This document shows, piece after piece, positions 27,801 through 39,900 of a stretch of DNA of 64,000 nucleotides (position 1 is its first letter; each line of letters begins with the position of its first letter). Position numbers and translations under genes: made by a program. Below the pieces are notes generated by a model. That model saw only the letters and a list, made by a program, of their open reading frames with translations, ran no database searches and had not been told where the DNA came from. The DNA is taken from assembly GCA_036365515.1 (NCBI GenBank), contig CM070877.1:7573001-7637000 (forward strand), in the 5' to 3' direction. This DNA comes from Torymus aiolomorphi (lineage: Eukaryota > Arthropoda > Insecta > Hymenoptera > Torymidae).

Positions 27801-30800
27801 TGCCGACAGCCTCGGCATGAACGAGCAGGAGATAGCTAATTTGTACAACTCGTTGTATTACGGCAACGTGTCGCTCGTGGCCAATTCGACGCCTCGGGTT
27901 GCCACGGTGTTGGACCAGATGAGGGCGTTATTTAAGCTGATCAGGACAAGGGGCGAGGGAATCGAAGGGGCCAGGAAGCTGACGAGGATTCATGTGCATA
28001 CACTGGCTTACCAGGCGATTCTCACGGTGAAGGGATCCAATTGGAAGAATACCATGGCTGCTGCAGCCAAGGCTTCGCTCACTGCCCATCGACATGTCTG
28101 CAGTACCAGTGTTGTGAGTTGATGCTTTTGCTGGTATTATTGTTTTGGAAAATGGATTGTATGGTGCTTGTCAAAAGATTTTTTATTCTAGTCAGAAAAA
28201 ATTAGTTTGTTTAATCAAAAGTTTCGATTTCTTTTTAAAATAGTATCATTTATTTATCAAGCAGTTTAGCCCAACAAACCTACTTTTTACTCGTATATGC
28301 ATTTAATGTATGAGTATATAGTAACAGGTTTTTAAGCAACATCAGTTATAAAATATCTGTATATTTAATTAACTTTTCAATGGAGTAATATTTAGAAAAG
28401 TATTATATAGTTGTTTGAGGGTAGGTAACAAGATATTATAAATATAAACTTGTGTAAAGTTATAAAAATTAATATTTATTTTGTACAAAAATACAATATT
28501 GAGACTAGAAAATGTCAGATTTAATAGTTATGTTAGAAATGTCTTTAATTTGTGATCAGTACACTATACTTATTTTTTTATGTCTGTTTCATTTTTATTT
28601 CTAAATTAATCAGAGAACAACAAACTTGCAAAATCTCGTCAATGTGTGAAACTAATTCTAGAGGTATGAATGACAATATCTTAAATATTTTAATTTTGTG
28701 AATAATCTGTCTGGTGAGGATACTTATAGAAGGTAATTCTGGATTTTCCGTAAATGGTGGTGTAACAAAAACAACTCCTTTGCTTTCGAGTACAGCTCTA
28801 ATACTAGGAAAATTCTTATCAGCTAATATCACATCAGGTGTATTAATGAAGTCTAAAAATTTGCTATACTTTGCTATAAATTCGTCACATCTTTCATCGC
28901 TATAACACTTACTTTTGTACATAACAAAACCATTAGGTGCATAAATAAGGAATACTTTGAAACTAGAGCAGTTTTTGTACACAGAATAAAAATGTAATTT
29001 GTCCTGTGCTTTTTCAGGTATTTCTCTTTGAAGCTCAATACAATCTATTATTCCTCTACAATTTGGATAAACACTTTTGAATGATTCTGGCATATTTTTT
29101 ATAATTGTACTCCTATTTGGCCTGTATACTTGACTTTCAAAGGCAACTGCTAAACTTTGAAGGGTCTCAGTAAATACTCGAGGTAGTATTGTCAAAGGAA
29201 GGTTGAATAAAATTGCTAAAGTAGTATAGCTTATACCTTGTTTCAGCTTCATTAAAAATATTAGTAGTCTGTTAGCTTGACTGATTGAAATACGAGCCAT
29301 TTGCGGTAAATCTTTTAGTAATAAATTAAACACATCAAAAGATACTCCACACATGTCTAATAAATGATCACTATGATGAATTGAAGCTATTCCACTAAAC
29401 TTGATTTCTTGTAGCCATGGAATATTGGAAAGGGGTTCTGATTTTGGGGCTTGATCTTTACTTTTTGTATAGTTTCTCCTACCTCTGTTATGTTGTGAAC
29501 TAATTTGTGTTTCTGCACAACAAATACCATTTTCAGTTCTCAAATTACATATTGCATAGTCAATGTTCAAATCATTAAGGGGTTCACCATCTATAAAACA
29601 AACTTGACATGTAACATCATTACCCTTTGGAGGATCATTTCTCTTCTCAATGATAGATGAGACATCGTTCTGATTAATAATAAAGTTTCCATCAATTTCA
29701 ACATGTTCAGGTAACAGCTCTTCGCTTGTATCCTCTGCAATCACCAATGACTTCTTCTGAACCTTTTCAACTAGCTTCACCTGTTCTCCTATATCTTCTG
29801 GTAATTTTATGGAACCCTTTGTTACAGCTTTTGCCACTGTAGAAGAAACAACCATCTTTTGTTTCTTGACTTTGCTACTTTTTTCAACTTTTTGCAAATT
29901 TAGTAAGAATTTTGACACAGACTGTGCCTCTTTATCAACTGGATCACCTGGGAATATCGTAGGATTGTATGCAGGATGTTGTGGGTGCTCGTTTTTTGAT
30001 CCTCCAGCAAAGTGAGCACTGCATATTACTGTGCGTCTCTTTGGCTCCCAATCGTCGCTAATTTGACTGGAATAATACGAATACAAAATTTCAAATTTCG
30101 GCTATAAAATTATTATATACATAAACAAATGCAAATCACGGGCTCTCACTTGTGCTTGATAACAGCCCGCTTCCACTTGATTCTCCGCTCGTTTCTCCAC
30201 TCGAACTTGGACGTGGGGAAGCAGTAGTAATGTATGGGCCTGTTCATGCGCGATTTGAACTCGCTGGTGCAGCCTTTGACGCAACAGTATCTTGCGGAGC
30301 TGGACGGTTCCGGCTCCGGTTTAGATTCAGCTGAAGATGGCCTTAGTAAATCGCTGCTCATCCTTGTCGTCGTCCCGGTGCATAACCTCGCTCTACGACA
30401 GTCGTCGTCGTTTTGTCGTTGAAGCAGAGAATATAGAATATATTATCTAATATATTCTATATTCTCTGGTTGAAGATACTGAGAGATAATAAGGTGCGTC
30501 GGACTAAGTAAATTTTCGTTTTTTCCCTTTTCCGTCATTCTTCCGTCTCCGTGCCGTGCGGGAAGTCACGCAGATGGCGCTCGCGGCTCGCGGAATGAGT
30601 TCGAGTGTTCAAGCTGTGTGATTTGTGACTTTGTGAACGATGTCCTGCTGTTTATTGTTTTGATTGCATGATTGCGTTTATCGGGCACTCGGGCAGTATG
30701 GATGATTGGTGAAACAAAAATGTTGCGGTTGGAAGAAAAATAGGAGTTTTGAAAACAGCTTTGATTGCTGTATTAGATACGATTTAAAATCGCAGTAAAT

Positions 30801-33503
30801 AGAAAAAAAAATCAGGCACCTCCCGCACAGTAAAAAATTTTTTCGTAAGATTACTTACTCTGAGAGTAGTGAACTAGAATAACCAGAATAACCAACTCTG
30901 AAGGTAGTCATATTACAACAATTTTTCGAGATCTCGACAGCATCGGACGGGTTAGATTTTACACGGTGGTTGTACTTTTCCAATACCGATCGTATTTCTA
31001 CTAGGTGTAAAATTCCTACGCTGAAGGTAGTAAATCAAAATAACCAACCTTCAGAGTAGTCATTTTACAACCAGCGTTGTAAAATTGCTAAAATTTGTAA
31101 TTTTACTGTTCTGAGAGGCGTAAATTTACCCTATTTTAGGTGGAAAATTGATGTAATTTTACAAATTTGTTGTATATTTACAAAAAACATTTTTACTGTG
31201 CGAATGAAAAAAAGAAATATACGAAAATGTAGAAAACCGTAAGAAATTGTACAAAACTGTAAGAAAGTATAAAACCGTATAAAACCATTGGTTTTCGGAC
31301 ATTTTATGGAAAACGATTTATACAGTTATATACACTTTTAAACATTTTTACACATTTTTATACATTTAAAAAATTAAAAGTTTTTTCCAGAAAATTTTCT
31401 CATATATGTACAAATTTTAATGAAATGTAAGAAAACGTATAAAAATATACCAAGCAGTTTAAAAGTGTATATAAATGTAAGAATATGTAATATTTTACAT
31501 TTTTATACATTTTCTTACGTTTTCTTATATTTTTTTATATTTTCTTACCTTTCCTTACGTTTTTTTACAATTTATTTTTGCAGACTAATTTGAAAAAAAT
31601 TAGTCATATTTGTAAGGAAATGTATAAAAATGTAAGAAAATGTAATAAAGTGTATAAAAACGTAAAAACAATGTCCGAAAACCAATGCTTTTATACTGTT
31701 TTATATATTTTCTTACATTTTCATACAATTCTTACATTTTATTACAATTATTATTTCCATACGGGCTATTTCAAAGAATGAATAGCATCGGTCGACTCAT
31801 GCTTCTTCTATACTTGTCTTCAGAGCGCTTCTACGCTCCTTGATCATTTTAATTTGGTTTTGGTATTAAGGTAAAATACCCAATACCCGGACAAAGAGAA
31901 AATTGGCAGCAGTACTCGGACAGCAGTAAAAAAACTACTATTATTGTTTAAATTTGATAAAAAAATGGTTCATTTGTATTCATTATAATATATTAGTTAC
32001 GTAGTCAAATCGATCTTTAATTAATTCAGACCTTACAATCATCATAAAATCAATTAAAAGTTTATCGAGGTTATGTTTCAAAAGAGTATAGGCAAATTTT
32101 TATCCGACTTAACATTTCACTCAATTCGCATAAAGCAGTAGGCGGACACATTTAAAAACATATGTCCGAGTACTGCGTCAAACCGATGTCCGAGTATTGC
32201 ATACAACTGGATATAGGACGTCCGAGTACTGCGCTCTTGTTTACATTTTTTCGAACTTAATTTTTGAATAAGAAAAAAACATCTTGGAGTTTTTTCTTTG
32301 CATAAATTAGTAAAATTAGCCCTAAATTAATGGTAAGACGTTGAAAGTATGAATAATTTCAATGTATATCATCGCGCGGTCACTCCTAAGGCTCTTCTAT
32401 ATTTGCCTTCGGAGCGCTCCCGCGCTCCTTGATTTGCGTTATTGGTTCTAAAATCACCGTTCGTTTAAAAATGAGTTCCAGAAGTGTCCGAGTACATATT
32501 GGGTGTTTTACCTTATTTCATTTGTTAGAAATTAATGAAAAAAAATGATCGTCCATTGTTTTTTCGATATAAACAAATAAAACTAAGTACAAAATTTTAT
32601 TAAATTTTTTCGAAAAATAAGGTAAGCTGACGTCTTGTTATACATGCCTACCAGCTAAAAATTACCTGTTACCAATTACATGAAAAATTATATAATAACA
32701 GTAATAATTCTAATACATAAAATATCATTTTTATATAATAATAACTACGGTACTTGGCGTGATAGAAAAAAAAGTTGAACGTTATATTACAAGCATATCA
32801 ATATTGCTCATAAAAAAATGTTAAAAGACATTCACGTTTTTATTGAAATTTTTATTACTGCACCGATTTTAACGAAAAAGGAAATATTTTTTTTTTTTGT
32901 ACTTTTTCAGATTGGGTTTAGGGAAAAATAATTCAGAAATTATTAACGATTGAAGCGTGACATATTTGTCCACATTTTTACATACCATCTGTACAAATAA
33001 ATGTACTTCACGTATCACACGTTAATAATTTCTAAATTATTATTCTATAATCCCATGGAAACTTTAATATCATTTTTTTAATGAGCAATATTTGTAACGT
33101 TTGTAACATTTAAAACATCGTTTTTAAAATTTTCGTTCTATCATGCCAAATACCTTATATAGTGTTATACACTCTTCAACTACCCTTACATTATCTTTAA
33201 AAATATTCTCTTCAATCAAAACCATAGCAACTGACAAAATCTCTGCACCTGTTGTTTCAGATCGACCTTCAGAAGGCGACCCTGATAATGGACGACAGCT
33301 TCACGACCTCGATAATCTCGGGCACGCGTATCCCGCTGAACGTGGACAAGCCGGTCTCGTGCTGGGACGAGGCGTTCCACGTGGGCGGACTAAGGATCGA
33401 CGTCGACGTCTGCGTCGCGCCCGTACTCGTCTGCACTGAAGCCAGCCAGACTGCCGGCGGTGGTGATAATATCTCCAGTGCCGGCCTGGTTTTGCAGATT
33501 TAA
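24816..33503 (+). CDS. Adpgk: ADP-dependent glucokinase
   Basis: Phosphorylates glucose using ADP. Coding exons 24816-25144, 26507-26794, 27528-28113 and 33261-33503 are all phase-consistent and give 481 residues (human enzyme 497). The acceptor at 24799-24800 shows an upstream non-coding exon. Residues about 8-25 are hydrophobic (STFFTIVAILLAVYY), the N-terminal ER signal/anchor seen in animal ADPGK. Family motifs include RVAIGYGICTDVYI, HGAAAERF, SAIGGNAAIMA, HLILEYKRGEAWG, FIVSGLQMM, LTRIHVHTLAYQ and, near the C-terminus, TAGGGDNISSAGL, whose Asp is the expected catalytic base. Intron 2 holds a piggyBac-like MITE. The last intron (5.1 kb) contains an entire antisense THAP gene and three MITEs. 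Confidence 0.93.
25597..26321. mobile_element. piggyBac-like MITE in ADPGK intron
   Basis: The termini CCTTTAGACTGCCGG and CCGGCAGTCTAAAGG are perfect inverted repeats, each bordered by TTAA (25593-25596 and 26322-26325). A TTAA target and CC-starting ends are diagnostic of the piggyBac superfamily. Inside, each arm carries repeated GCTGATCACGAATYTGG blocks beside G-runs; the right arm has them inverted. It is 725 bp and non-coding, including a 14-G run near 26037-26050. Confidence 0.8.
28475..28480 (-). terminator. Candidate poly(A) signal, nested THAP gene
   Basis: TTTATT on the plus strand (AATAAA on the minus strand) lies about 100 bp past the stop of the THAP gene, inside the ADPGK intron. 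Confidence 0.5.
28578..30361 (-). CDS. THAP zinc finger fused to decayed ISL2EU/Harbinger-like transposase domain
   Basis: Two exons, 30361-30150 and 30066-28578, encode 566 residues. The N-terminus is a THAP C2CH DNA-binding finger (about 24-110): CCVKGC, the invariant Trp in RIKWKRAV, VICSAHF and the closing AYNPTIF, with the intron splitting the finger. A basic, Lys-rich linker and a low-similarity middle follow. The C-terminal part (about 320-545) has the HTH_Tnp_4 plus DDE_Tnp_4 layout: CRGIIDC (Asp near 412), FYSVYKN, FKVFLIYAPNG and LADKNF (Asp near 487). The third acidic residue, usually Glu in an IHVERAIGRIK-like motif, is replaced in ILTRQIIHKIKIFKIL (about 520). Loss of that residue, an intron and an intact frame suggest a host gene. 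It is nested antisense in the ADPGK last intron. Confidence 0.85.
30425..30468. repeat. Perfect 44-bp palindrome flanked by 7-bp direct repeats
   Basis: Two 21-base arms (30425-30445 and 30448-30468) are exact complements around TC. GTTGAAG occurs directly before (30418-30424) and after (30469-30475). This sits 64 bp upstream of the THAP gene ATG, in its presumed 5' UTR or promoter. Confidence 0.9.
30825..31201. mobile_element. MITE with GCACAGTAAAAA ends
   Basis: The termini GCACAGTAAAAA and TTTTTACTGTGC are inverted; the 377-bp body has further AAAATTGTAATTTTAC-like internal repeats and CTGAAGGTAGT/CTTCAGAGTAGT units. It abuts the second 10-bp-phased element, apparently having inserted just inside that element's terminus (CCC before, GAATG after). 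Confidence 0.65.
31202..31765. mobile_element. Foldback element of phased 10-bp units, copy 2
   Basis: Same design as 21212-21968: GTANNAAANN units in register from about 31222 (GTAGAAAACC, GTAAGAAATT, GTACAAAACT and so on), a shared TTGGTTTTCG motif, and a right terminus TATTTCCATACGGG. The left terminus is interrupted by the GCACAG MITE. Unlike copy 1 it has no nested GC-rich hairpin. Confidence 0.65.
31868..32514. mobile_element. MITE with AAGGTAAAA ends and GTCCGAGTAC repeats
   Basis: Inverted termini AAGGTAAAATACCCAATA and its near complement ending TTTTACCTT; ATT borders both ends and may be a target duplication. Inside, GTCCGAGTAYTG occurs several times in both orientations (near 31910, 32165, 32190, 32218 and 32484). 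A 75-bp block near 31785-31855, just outside, is duplicated inside at about 32370-32440. Confidence 0.65.
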
Positions 33504-36500
33504 AAATGGATGAGGAGCCAGAGTGAAAAAGCGCGGCACGTTCTTTTTTTTTGTTGATGGGAGAGGGAGGCGGGGCTCGGAGTCCGTTTCTGGATGAATT
33601 TTCGTGGTTTTGAAGTTATTATGGTTGTTGTGTAATGATGAAAGTATGTTACAAAAACTGATGATAGATTTTTATATTTCTTTTTTTCTTAATGTTTGAG
33701 CAAAGGCACGTTATTTCACTCGTAAATGGTATACTTTAGTTTAGGTAATTTTAAAAACACGTAGATTCATCTAGTAGTTTTTAAAAGGACTTAATTTTAT
33801 TATAATTATGCATTGTCTATTTAGTATAGACAAATTAGACAACCGAAATCTTATGGAAACAGTTATGCACTTATATAGGCGAAAAGAAAACTTAATTAAT
33901 TTAAGCTCATCACCACGTGCAAAATTAAAATCAAAATTACCGTGTGTGATCTGTTTTGTAGAAACATTCCAAAATTATTATTTTTGACTGATTGGCTTTT
34001 ACCATTCATATAATAATTGTACTGCTTGTCTTGCTCTATACATATTTTTAGGCCGATTCCGAGCTCGATCTTTAAAGTTTTAAACTAAAAAAATTAGTCT
34101 TAATTTTAGAAGATGAGATAACAGCGGGTCTCTTTTACATTAAAATTAAACTACTACTATTATTTAAAATAAAATACAATAAGAATGTAATTCTTATTAT
34201 ACTGTGTTGAGTAGACACATAACAAAAACTAATTTCCTAAAGAATATTGTTGATATTAATGTAAATCAAAATTAGATTAGAATTGTAATGTAAAAGAGGC
34301 GCATATTTGAATATAGGCTTAAAATTTATTACGTAAAATATATACTTTAGGGTAACTAAATGATAAAAACCCCTTAGTATGAAAATTACAAATATAAGGC
34401 ATTGTAATTCAACATTGAAAAGAGAATGTGCCGAGATATTCCCAGTTTAAAAACATTCTAGTTCACAGTTTTACACGGTTTTTCCGGCCTCGAACTTGCG
34501 ATTTACACGTACATAGATATATAAGAATTGAGACACCGATTAGATCCTAAGTTTTACGCATTTCCTTTTAGTCATTCCATTTCTTTTTTGTTTCGTTGTC
34601 CCCAATTATGACTGATTATGTGCGCCTATTTATTGTAGAGCGTAGCATTTGAAATTGTCAAGTGACGACGAATGATTTTATATATGTTTGACGTGACACT
34701 AGCCTAAAAAAAATTCGTTGGTTCGTAAATTACTTTTGCGGCGATGATTTTTTAGTCACTTGTAAATGTGTTGTTTACAGAAGAAAAAAATTACGCTTTG
34801 TACGTAGATTAGAATTATTGGGCTGTTTGAGTAAAGACACTGTTACTCAACTGTGCAATTTATTATTTTTACCAAATTTTATATCAAAGTTTTAAACGAT
34901 GCCATGTTGCCAGTAACTACTATACACTACTTCAAGTTCTTTACTTGCTTTCTCAAGTGCGAATTCAATATTTCACTAACTGTGAAAGTGTTAAAAATTG
35001 TCAATGCCAGAGGCGAAAACGAATATGTGTATATAAAACATCAGCTGTTGTCTGCTAAGGAAAAATATTTCTCAAAATAGTCACTGTAAATTTTGGGGAT
35101 ATTTTCCATTTGAATGTTATGTTTCAACTGTCAACAAACTTTATCTGTTACAGGTTCACGATTTAAGTTGCGTTTTTTACACAAACTATAAAATTTTATC
35201 ATTAGATAAAATAAACGATGAACGATACTGTGAATTCTCTTAGATTGCATACAATTACGTTTGATGAGAATAATTTTTATCTTTTTCTTTTTAAACAGAA
35301 ATAAATAAACAAATATTTGTTTGTATTATTTTTGTAAATCCTTTTATCGCTTACCTTTAAATACCTATACTTTTCAATAGGAGGAAAAAGATTTGCATAT
35401 AAAGATTGTAAACATTATAGTTTTATTTATCGTATATTTTTATTATTTTATAGATTAGATCGGTCCAAATTGGACTCATATTACAATATAACAATAAAAA
35501 CCACAATACCGACGAATCTGTCCGTCCAATGCGATATTGGAATTGTCCTGGCGTTAATGTTTCTTTTCGAAAAACATCCCTGCAATCTCGATTTCACTGT
35601 TCACAAATAAGTATGCTTTCCTTTTTATGTATGGTCACTACCACTTTTTCTTTTTATAATTCTAAAAATACTTTGAATGGTGAAAAAGACGCGCTAACAT
35701 CACGCGTACTTGTAACTGTACACATAAAAAAGAAAAAAATAGAAGAATTGAGTGACAAAGAAAACGAATGATTGAGATTGAAAGTATACACACTCCTACC
35801 GCTAGTTCAAATGATCACCGTTGGAACATGAAATTATAGCTACATACATTGTGTGTTTTACGTAAAATGCATTGTCCTAAAAGTATATTAAAACTCTCTA
35901 CAAATGTCCTCGTAGGGATTCGGGATTGAATAGTTTCACGAAAAACGTGACTGAGCGATATTGCAACGGTATTTCTTTTTTCGTTTGTTCATGGAATATT
36001 TTATAACGTTTCAAAATATTACTTAATCTTTTAAAAAAATAGACTTAAATTTTTGTACATGGTTACATGAAAAAGTAAATATTTATCTTAAAATACGGGA
36101 GTAGCATCTTGAAATCTTGTAGTTTGTTTACAATTCTACTGAATTATGCGTGTGATAATTTAATTTATTATTATTAATTTCAAATCATGTTGGCATCAAT
36201 TTTTTTTAACATAGAAAAGTATAGCTCTTGAGTGTTAATCATCAATTCAATTAACTAATAATTTTAGAATTTAAAAATAGAGAAAATTTTGTTATTCTCT
36301 AAATTTACATTCAAGAGGTAATCGTGCATGAATTTGCACAATCACCTTTTTTTTTCATGTATAATTCACGTTTTAAAATTGGTTTGATAATTTTCTACTC
36401 CGTGTTATATTTTATACCGTAGAAGTTTTTCGGTATTATAACAGTAGATTTTCAATGAAAAAATCACGTTTAATTTATTCTGTTTAGTTTTTCATATTGC

Positions 36501-36880
36501 TGATCGTTAGATTACGAAACTTATGCAATACATATTTCTAATCAATACGACTAATAAAACGATTGACCATGAATGAATATACGTTAAAGTCTGATTTAAC
36601 GTCAGAAATGACTTCTCCATCAAAATTGCAATCGCCGACAATTTTCTCATGTAGTCGGTTGCTAAACATCGTATCGACGTATAAGTAATCTTCGTCCTCC
36701 CGACAATACATTGTTTTTACAATGCTATAATTAGAAGCCGACCGACCCCTACTCTAAAACAAACAAGCAAAGAAAGACAGAACAGTCGCAATGCTCACTC
36801 AGTCGACTCTCCACCGTCTCATAAGGTCCTCATTTGCTTCTCTTTCACATAATACACATCCTTTCGCTCCTTTCGCTTTT

Positions 36881-36911
<31 letters not shown>
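33504..36911. other. Convergent 3' region between ADPGK and the zinc-finger gene
   Basis: ADPGK (+) and the zinc-finger gene (-) converge here, so 3' UTRs are expected from both sides. The sequence is AT-rich with scattered AATAAA/TTTATT motifs and no supported coding exon. The ORFs at 34853-35080 and 35529-35771 lack family resemblance. A CT run at about 36880-36911 directly abuts the zinc-finger stop codon. Confidence 0.5.
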
Positions 36912-39900
36912 TTACAGAATCGTGTCGCCCTCGTCAATGCCAAGCATCCGTAGGTCTTCGGCCCCGGGCGCCTCGTCCTGTTCGGGTTCCTGCCGCGTGA
37001 TCTCAGGCGGTGGCTGGTCCATGTAGTCTGTGGAGGGGCCGTAGCCTACGCAGCCCAGCATGCTGTACATCGAGCCGTACATTATCGTGCTCTCATGGTT
37101 GGGATCCTGCTGTTGCTGCAGCATGGCCTCCCTGGCGGCCTCGTCCGCGGGGAAGATTATGTTGAGGGCCTCCTGCAAATCCTCTGGCAGAGGTGCACCG
37201 TCTGGTCGTCTCTCAACGGGCTCGGGAATCTCGTGACCTTCGGGCATGCCCGGAGGTACGCCTGGTGGCATCTCGCCTGGTGGGGGTAGAGGTGGCGGCG
37301 GGTTTGCGTACATGTTCGGCGGTGGCATCTGCATCTGGTGCATGTAAGGCGGCGGCATCGCCTGTACTGGAGGAGGCTGTGAACAAAAAAGAATGAGGAT
37401 AGTTCTTTAATCCTTAGAGTACCGGAATTTCAAAAATTGTAAGAGCTTATTATTTACATTGAAATGAGTTCTGAGGTTCCCTACTTAGGACACAATCATA
37501 GTCGAATGTTGTCGAGTCAGCCTATGACGTTATAGACATCATGCCGGTCCGCTACGGTATGGTACAATGTTAAGATTGCCAACATTTAAAAAAAATTCTT
37601 TAGTGAAATATTATCATTATTGATAACATTTCTTGGGTCTTAAAAAATAAAATCAGTAGTTTTCCTTCAATAGTATCAAGATGAACCTCTAAAGGGGGTG
37701 AAAACTACCCCTAAATAATACCAATCAACATCAGAATACTTAATGTACGGTGAAAAGGCTTGATAGGATTTCTTGGGTCTTAGAAAATAAAAAACAGTTG
37801 TTTTCTTTCAACAATACTAAGATGAATACTTAAAGGGAGTGAAAACTACCCCTAAACCATACCATGTGCATGAAAAGTAATGTGTTAGGCCAGGGTCACA
37901 TAGATGAATTCGCTTGCGTACGAACCCGTATAGCGCAGTGAAGTGGCTAGGAAAACTTTGTAATGCCAACTTTGCAGGAAAGTCACTATGGTTTCGTGAG
38001 GAACTTCTATTGTTGAGAGGGTTCACGAAGTGATACTGACTTTTCTGTACAGTTGGCACTAGCGAGTTTCGCTTAGGCCGTCTAGTGAGCCCGCTGCGCC
38101 GTACGCATTCATGCGCAAGCGTATTCATCTATGTGGCCCTGGCCTTAAAGTCATGACGTCTACAGATGTCATGCCGGTACTCTAAAGAGTAACTACCTTT
38201 AACTTACTTAAACAAGATCTGTACTTTAACTAACAAGTTTTTTTACTCCTACAACGTCACTCACCTGCATAAACGAATTTGTAACGAACGGCGGCGGCGG
38301 CCCCGCGGGCGCGAACGGCGTAGGCGTGGGTTCGGGCTTCTTGGGATATCCCGGTGGTGGCCTACTCGTGTTGGGTATCGACGGTGGCTTTGACGTACCC
38401 TCCTTCGCCGTCGGTACGTTCTCGATCACTGTCTCCTCAATCTGATTCTCAATCTCCATGTCCACTACGTCATCGCTTGCCTTGGCGTCTTTTGGCTGTC
38501 CCTTCTCGTTCAACGTTGGTGGAGGCGGGGCAACGAGGATCTTCATCTGCTGCGCCTTCACGGTGTTGTTCGGCAGCGCGACAGGGGTCGCGAGCTTTGG
38601 TACATGAACGACGCCTGGAAATGGATAATAAAAAATGAGCGATGAGTTTTTAATTTCTTGATTGAACGTTTATTGAAGAAATAATATTTGAAATAGTGTA
38701 ATTCTGCTTTAAGGTGGCGAAAGCTGGAAACATATATTGAGTAATAAAAGTGCATTGTCCACACTTGTTTCCAGTTTTCACCACCTCACCAAAATTCAGC
38801 ATTCTCTAGTCAAGATACAAAAATACCCAACAAAACTAATCTAATCACCTGGTGGAAGAATGATCTCGCTGGACACTTGAGGCGTATCCTCGAACTTGCT
38901 CTGAGTGTACGGCAGCGGCGCTAGCTCCTTCTCAGGATTTTTCGGATCATCCTTCTTCTTGAACAGCGGCAACCTTCCAATAAAAGGCAGCTTGCCTTTC
39001 ATCACCTGTGGCGGTTGTTTCTTCGGGCCTTGCGCGACAGGGCCTCCCCCCTTCTTCTTATCCCCCTTCTTGTCGAACTTGTCGTCGTTTCCGTCCTCGT
39101 CGCGCTTGTATTTATCATAACCGCGCTTAGGGCTCCAGTCGCGACCACCGCGCTCGTGCCGCGGTGACTCGTTGGAGTCGCGTCTGCGATTCCTATTGTC
39201 GTAGTGGTCCCTGCCACCGCCCCGTCGCCTATCGTAGCGATTGTCCCTGTAGTCGCGTTCGTACTTGTCGTCCCGGCGGTCCCACTTGTTACCGTACTCA
39301 CGGCGATCGTCCCTGTAGCGGTCGCGATGGTCGCGGTCACGATCATCGTCACGATCTTTCTCCTTTTCCTTTTCTGGCGGCTTGACAGGCGCTACTTGTT
39401 GTTTCGTCCAGAATCCCATATGGGGTTTGGGCATGTCCTCGGGTTTTACTATGTTCGGGACTGGCTGGACTGGAGCAACCGGTTGCGGTATGCCCTTGTT
39501 GTCCTCGTCCTTCTTGATCCAGAAGTTTTTCGACTGGTCTTTCGAACCCCAAGTCTCCGCTGGCTCGTTGGACTTTCCCGCTGGCTTGCCTTCCACATCT
39601 TGCTTGTTCTTCATCTTGTCGCGCAGAGAGTTCAGCATCTGTCTCTCATCTGCTTGGTTGTTATTTACTGTAATATGAGTGACCGCGAGAGTCAACGACT
39701 TTGGTTTTCTCTTACAAAGTACAGTATATATAAATAAAAAAATCCGAAGATTACCATATTGATCATCATCGTTGTGCCCAGGCTGACCAGAGCCCTTGTT
39801 CTTGTTCCTCATTGCGACTCTAATGCTCCGCGATGGATCGTCAATGTTTACAACGGTCACACCATTGTTTGCCTCAGAGTCATTGCTGTCCGAGTCGCTG

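Larger units (their letters stand above)
37409..38190. mobile_element. Composite element in the zinc-finger gene's last intron
   Basis: The left end TTAATCCTTAGAGTACCGG and a right end CCGGTACTCTAAAG are inverted and recall the piggyBac-like ends at 25597, but the right TTAA is not clean. Direct blocks reading roughly TAGACATCATGCCGGT occur near both ends. Inside are a tandem duplication (37621-37863) and a complete Harbinger-like MITE (37888-38144). Confidence 0.5.

Noticed and set aside
35529..35771. 80-codon ORF in the 3' intergenic region
   Set aside because: AT-rich composition, no motif, no flanking splice or promoter signals; likely chance.
39204..39737. 177-codon plus-strand ORF
   Set aside because: It lies antisense to the Arg/Asp-rich exon of the zinc-finger gene; hydrophobic composition results from complementing charged codons.
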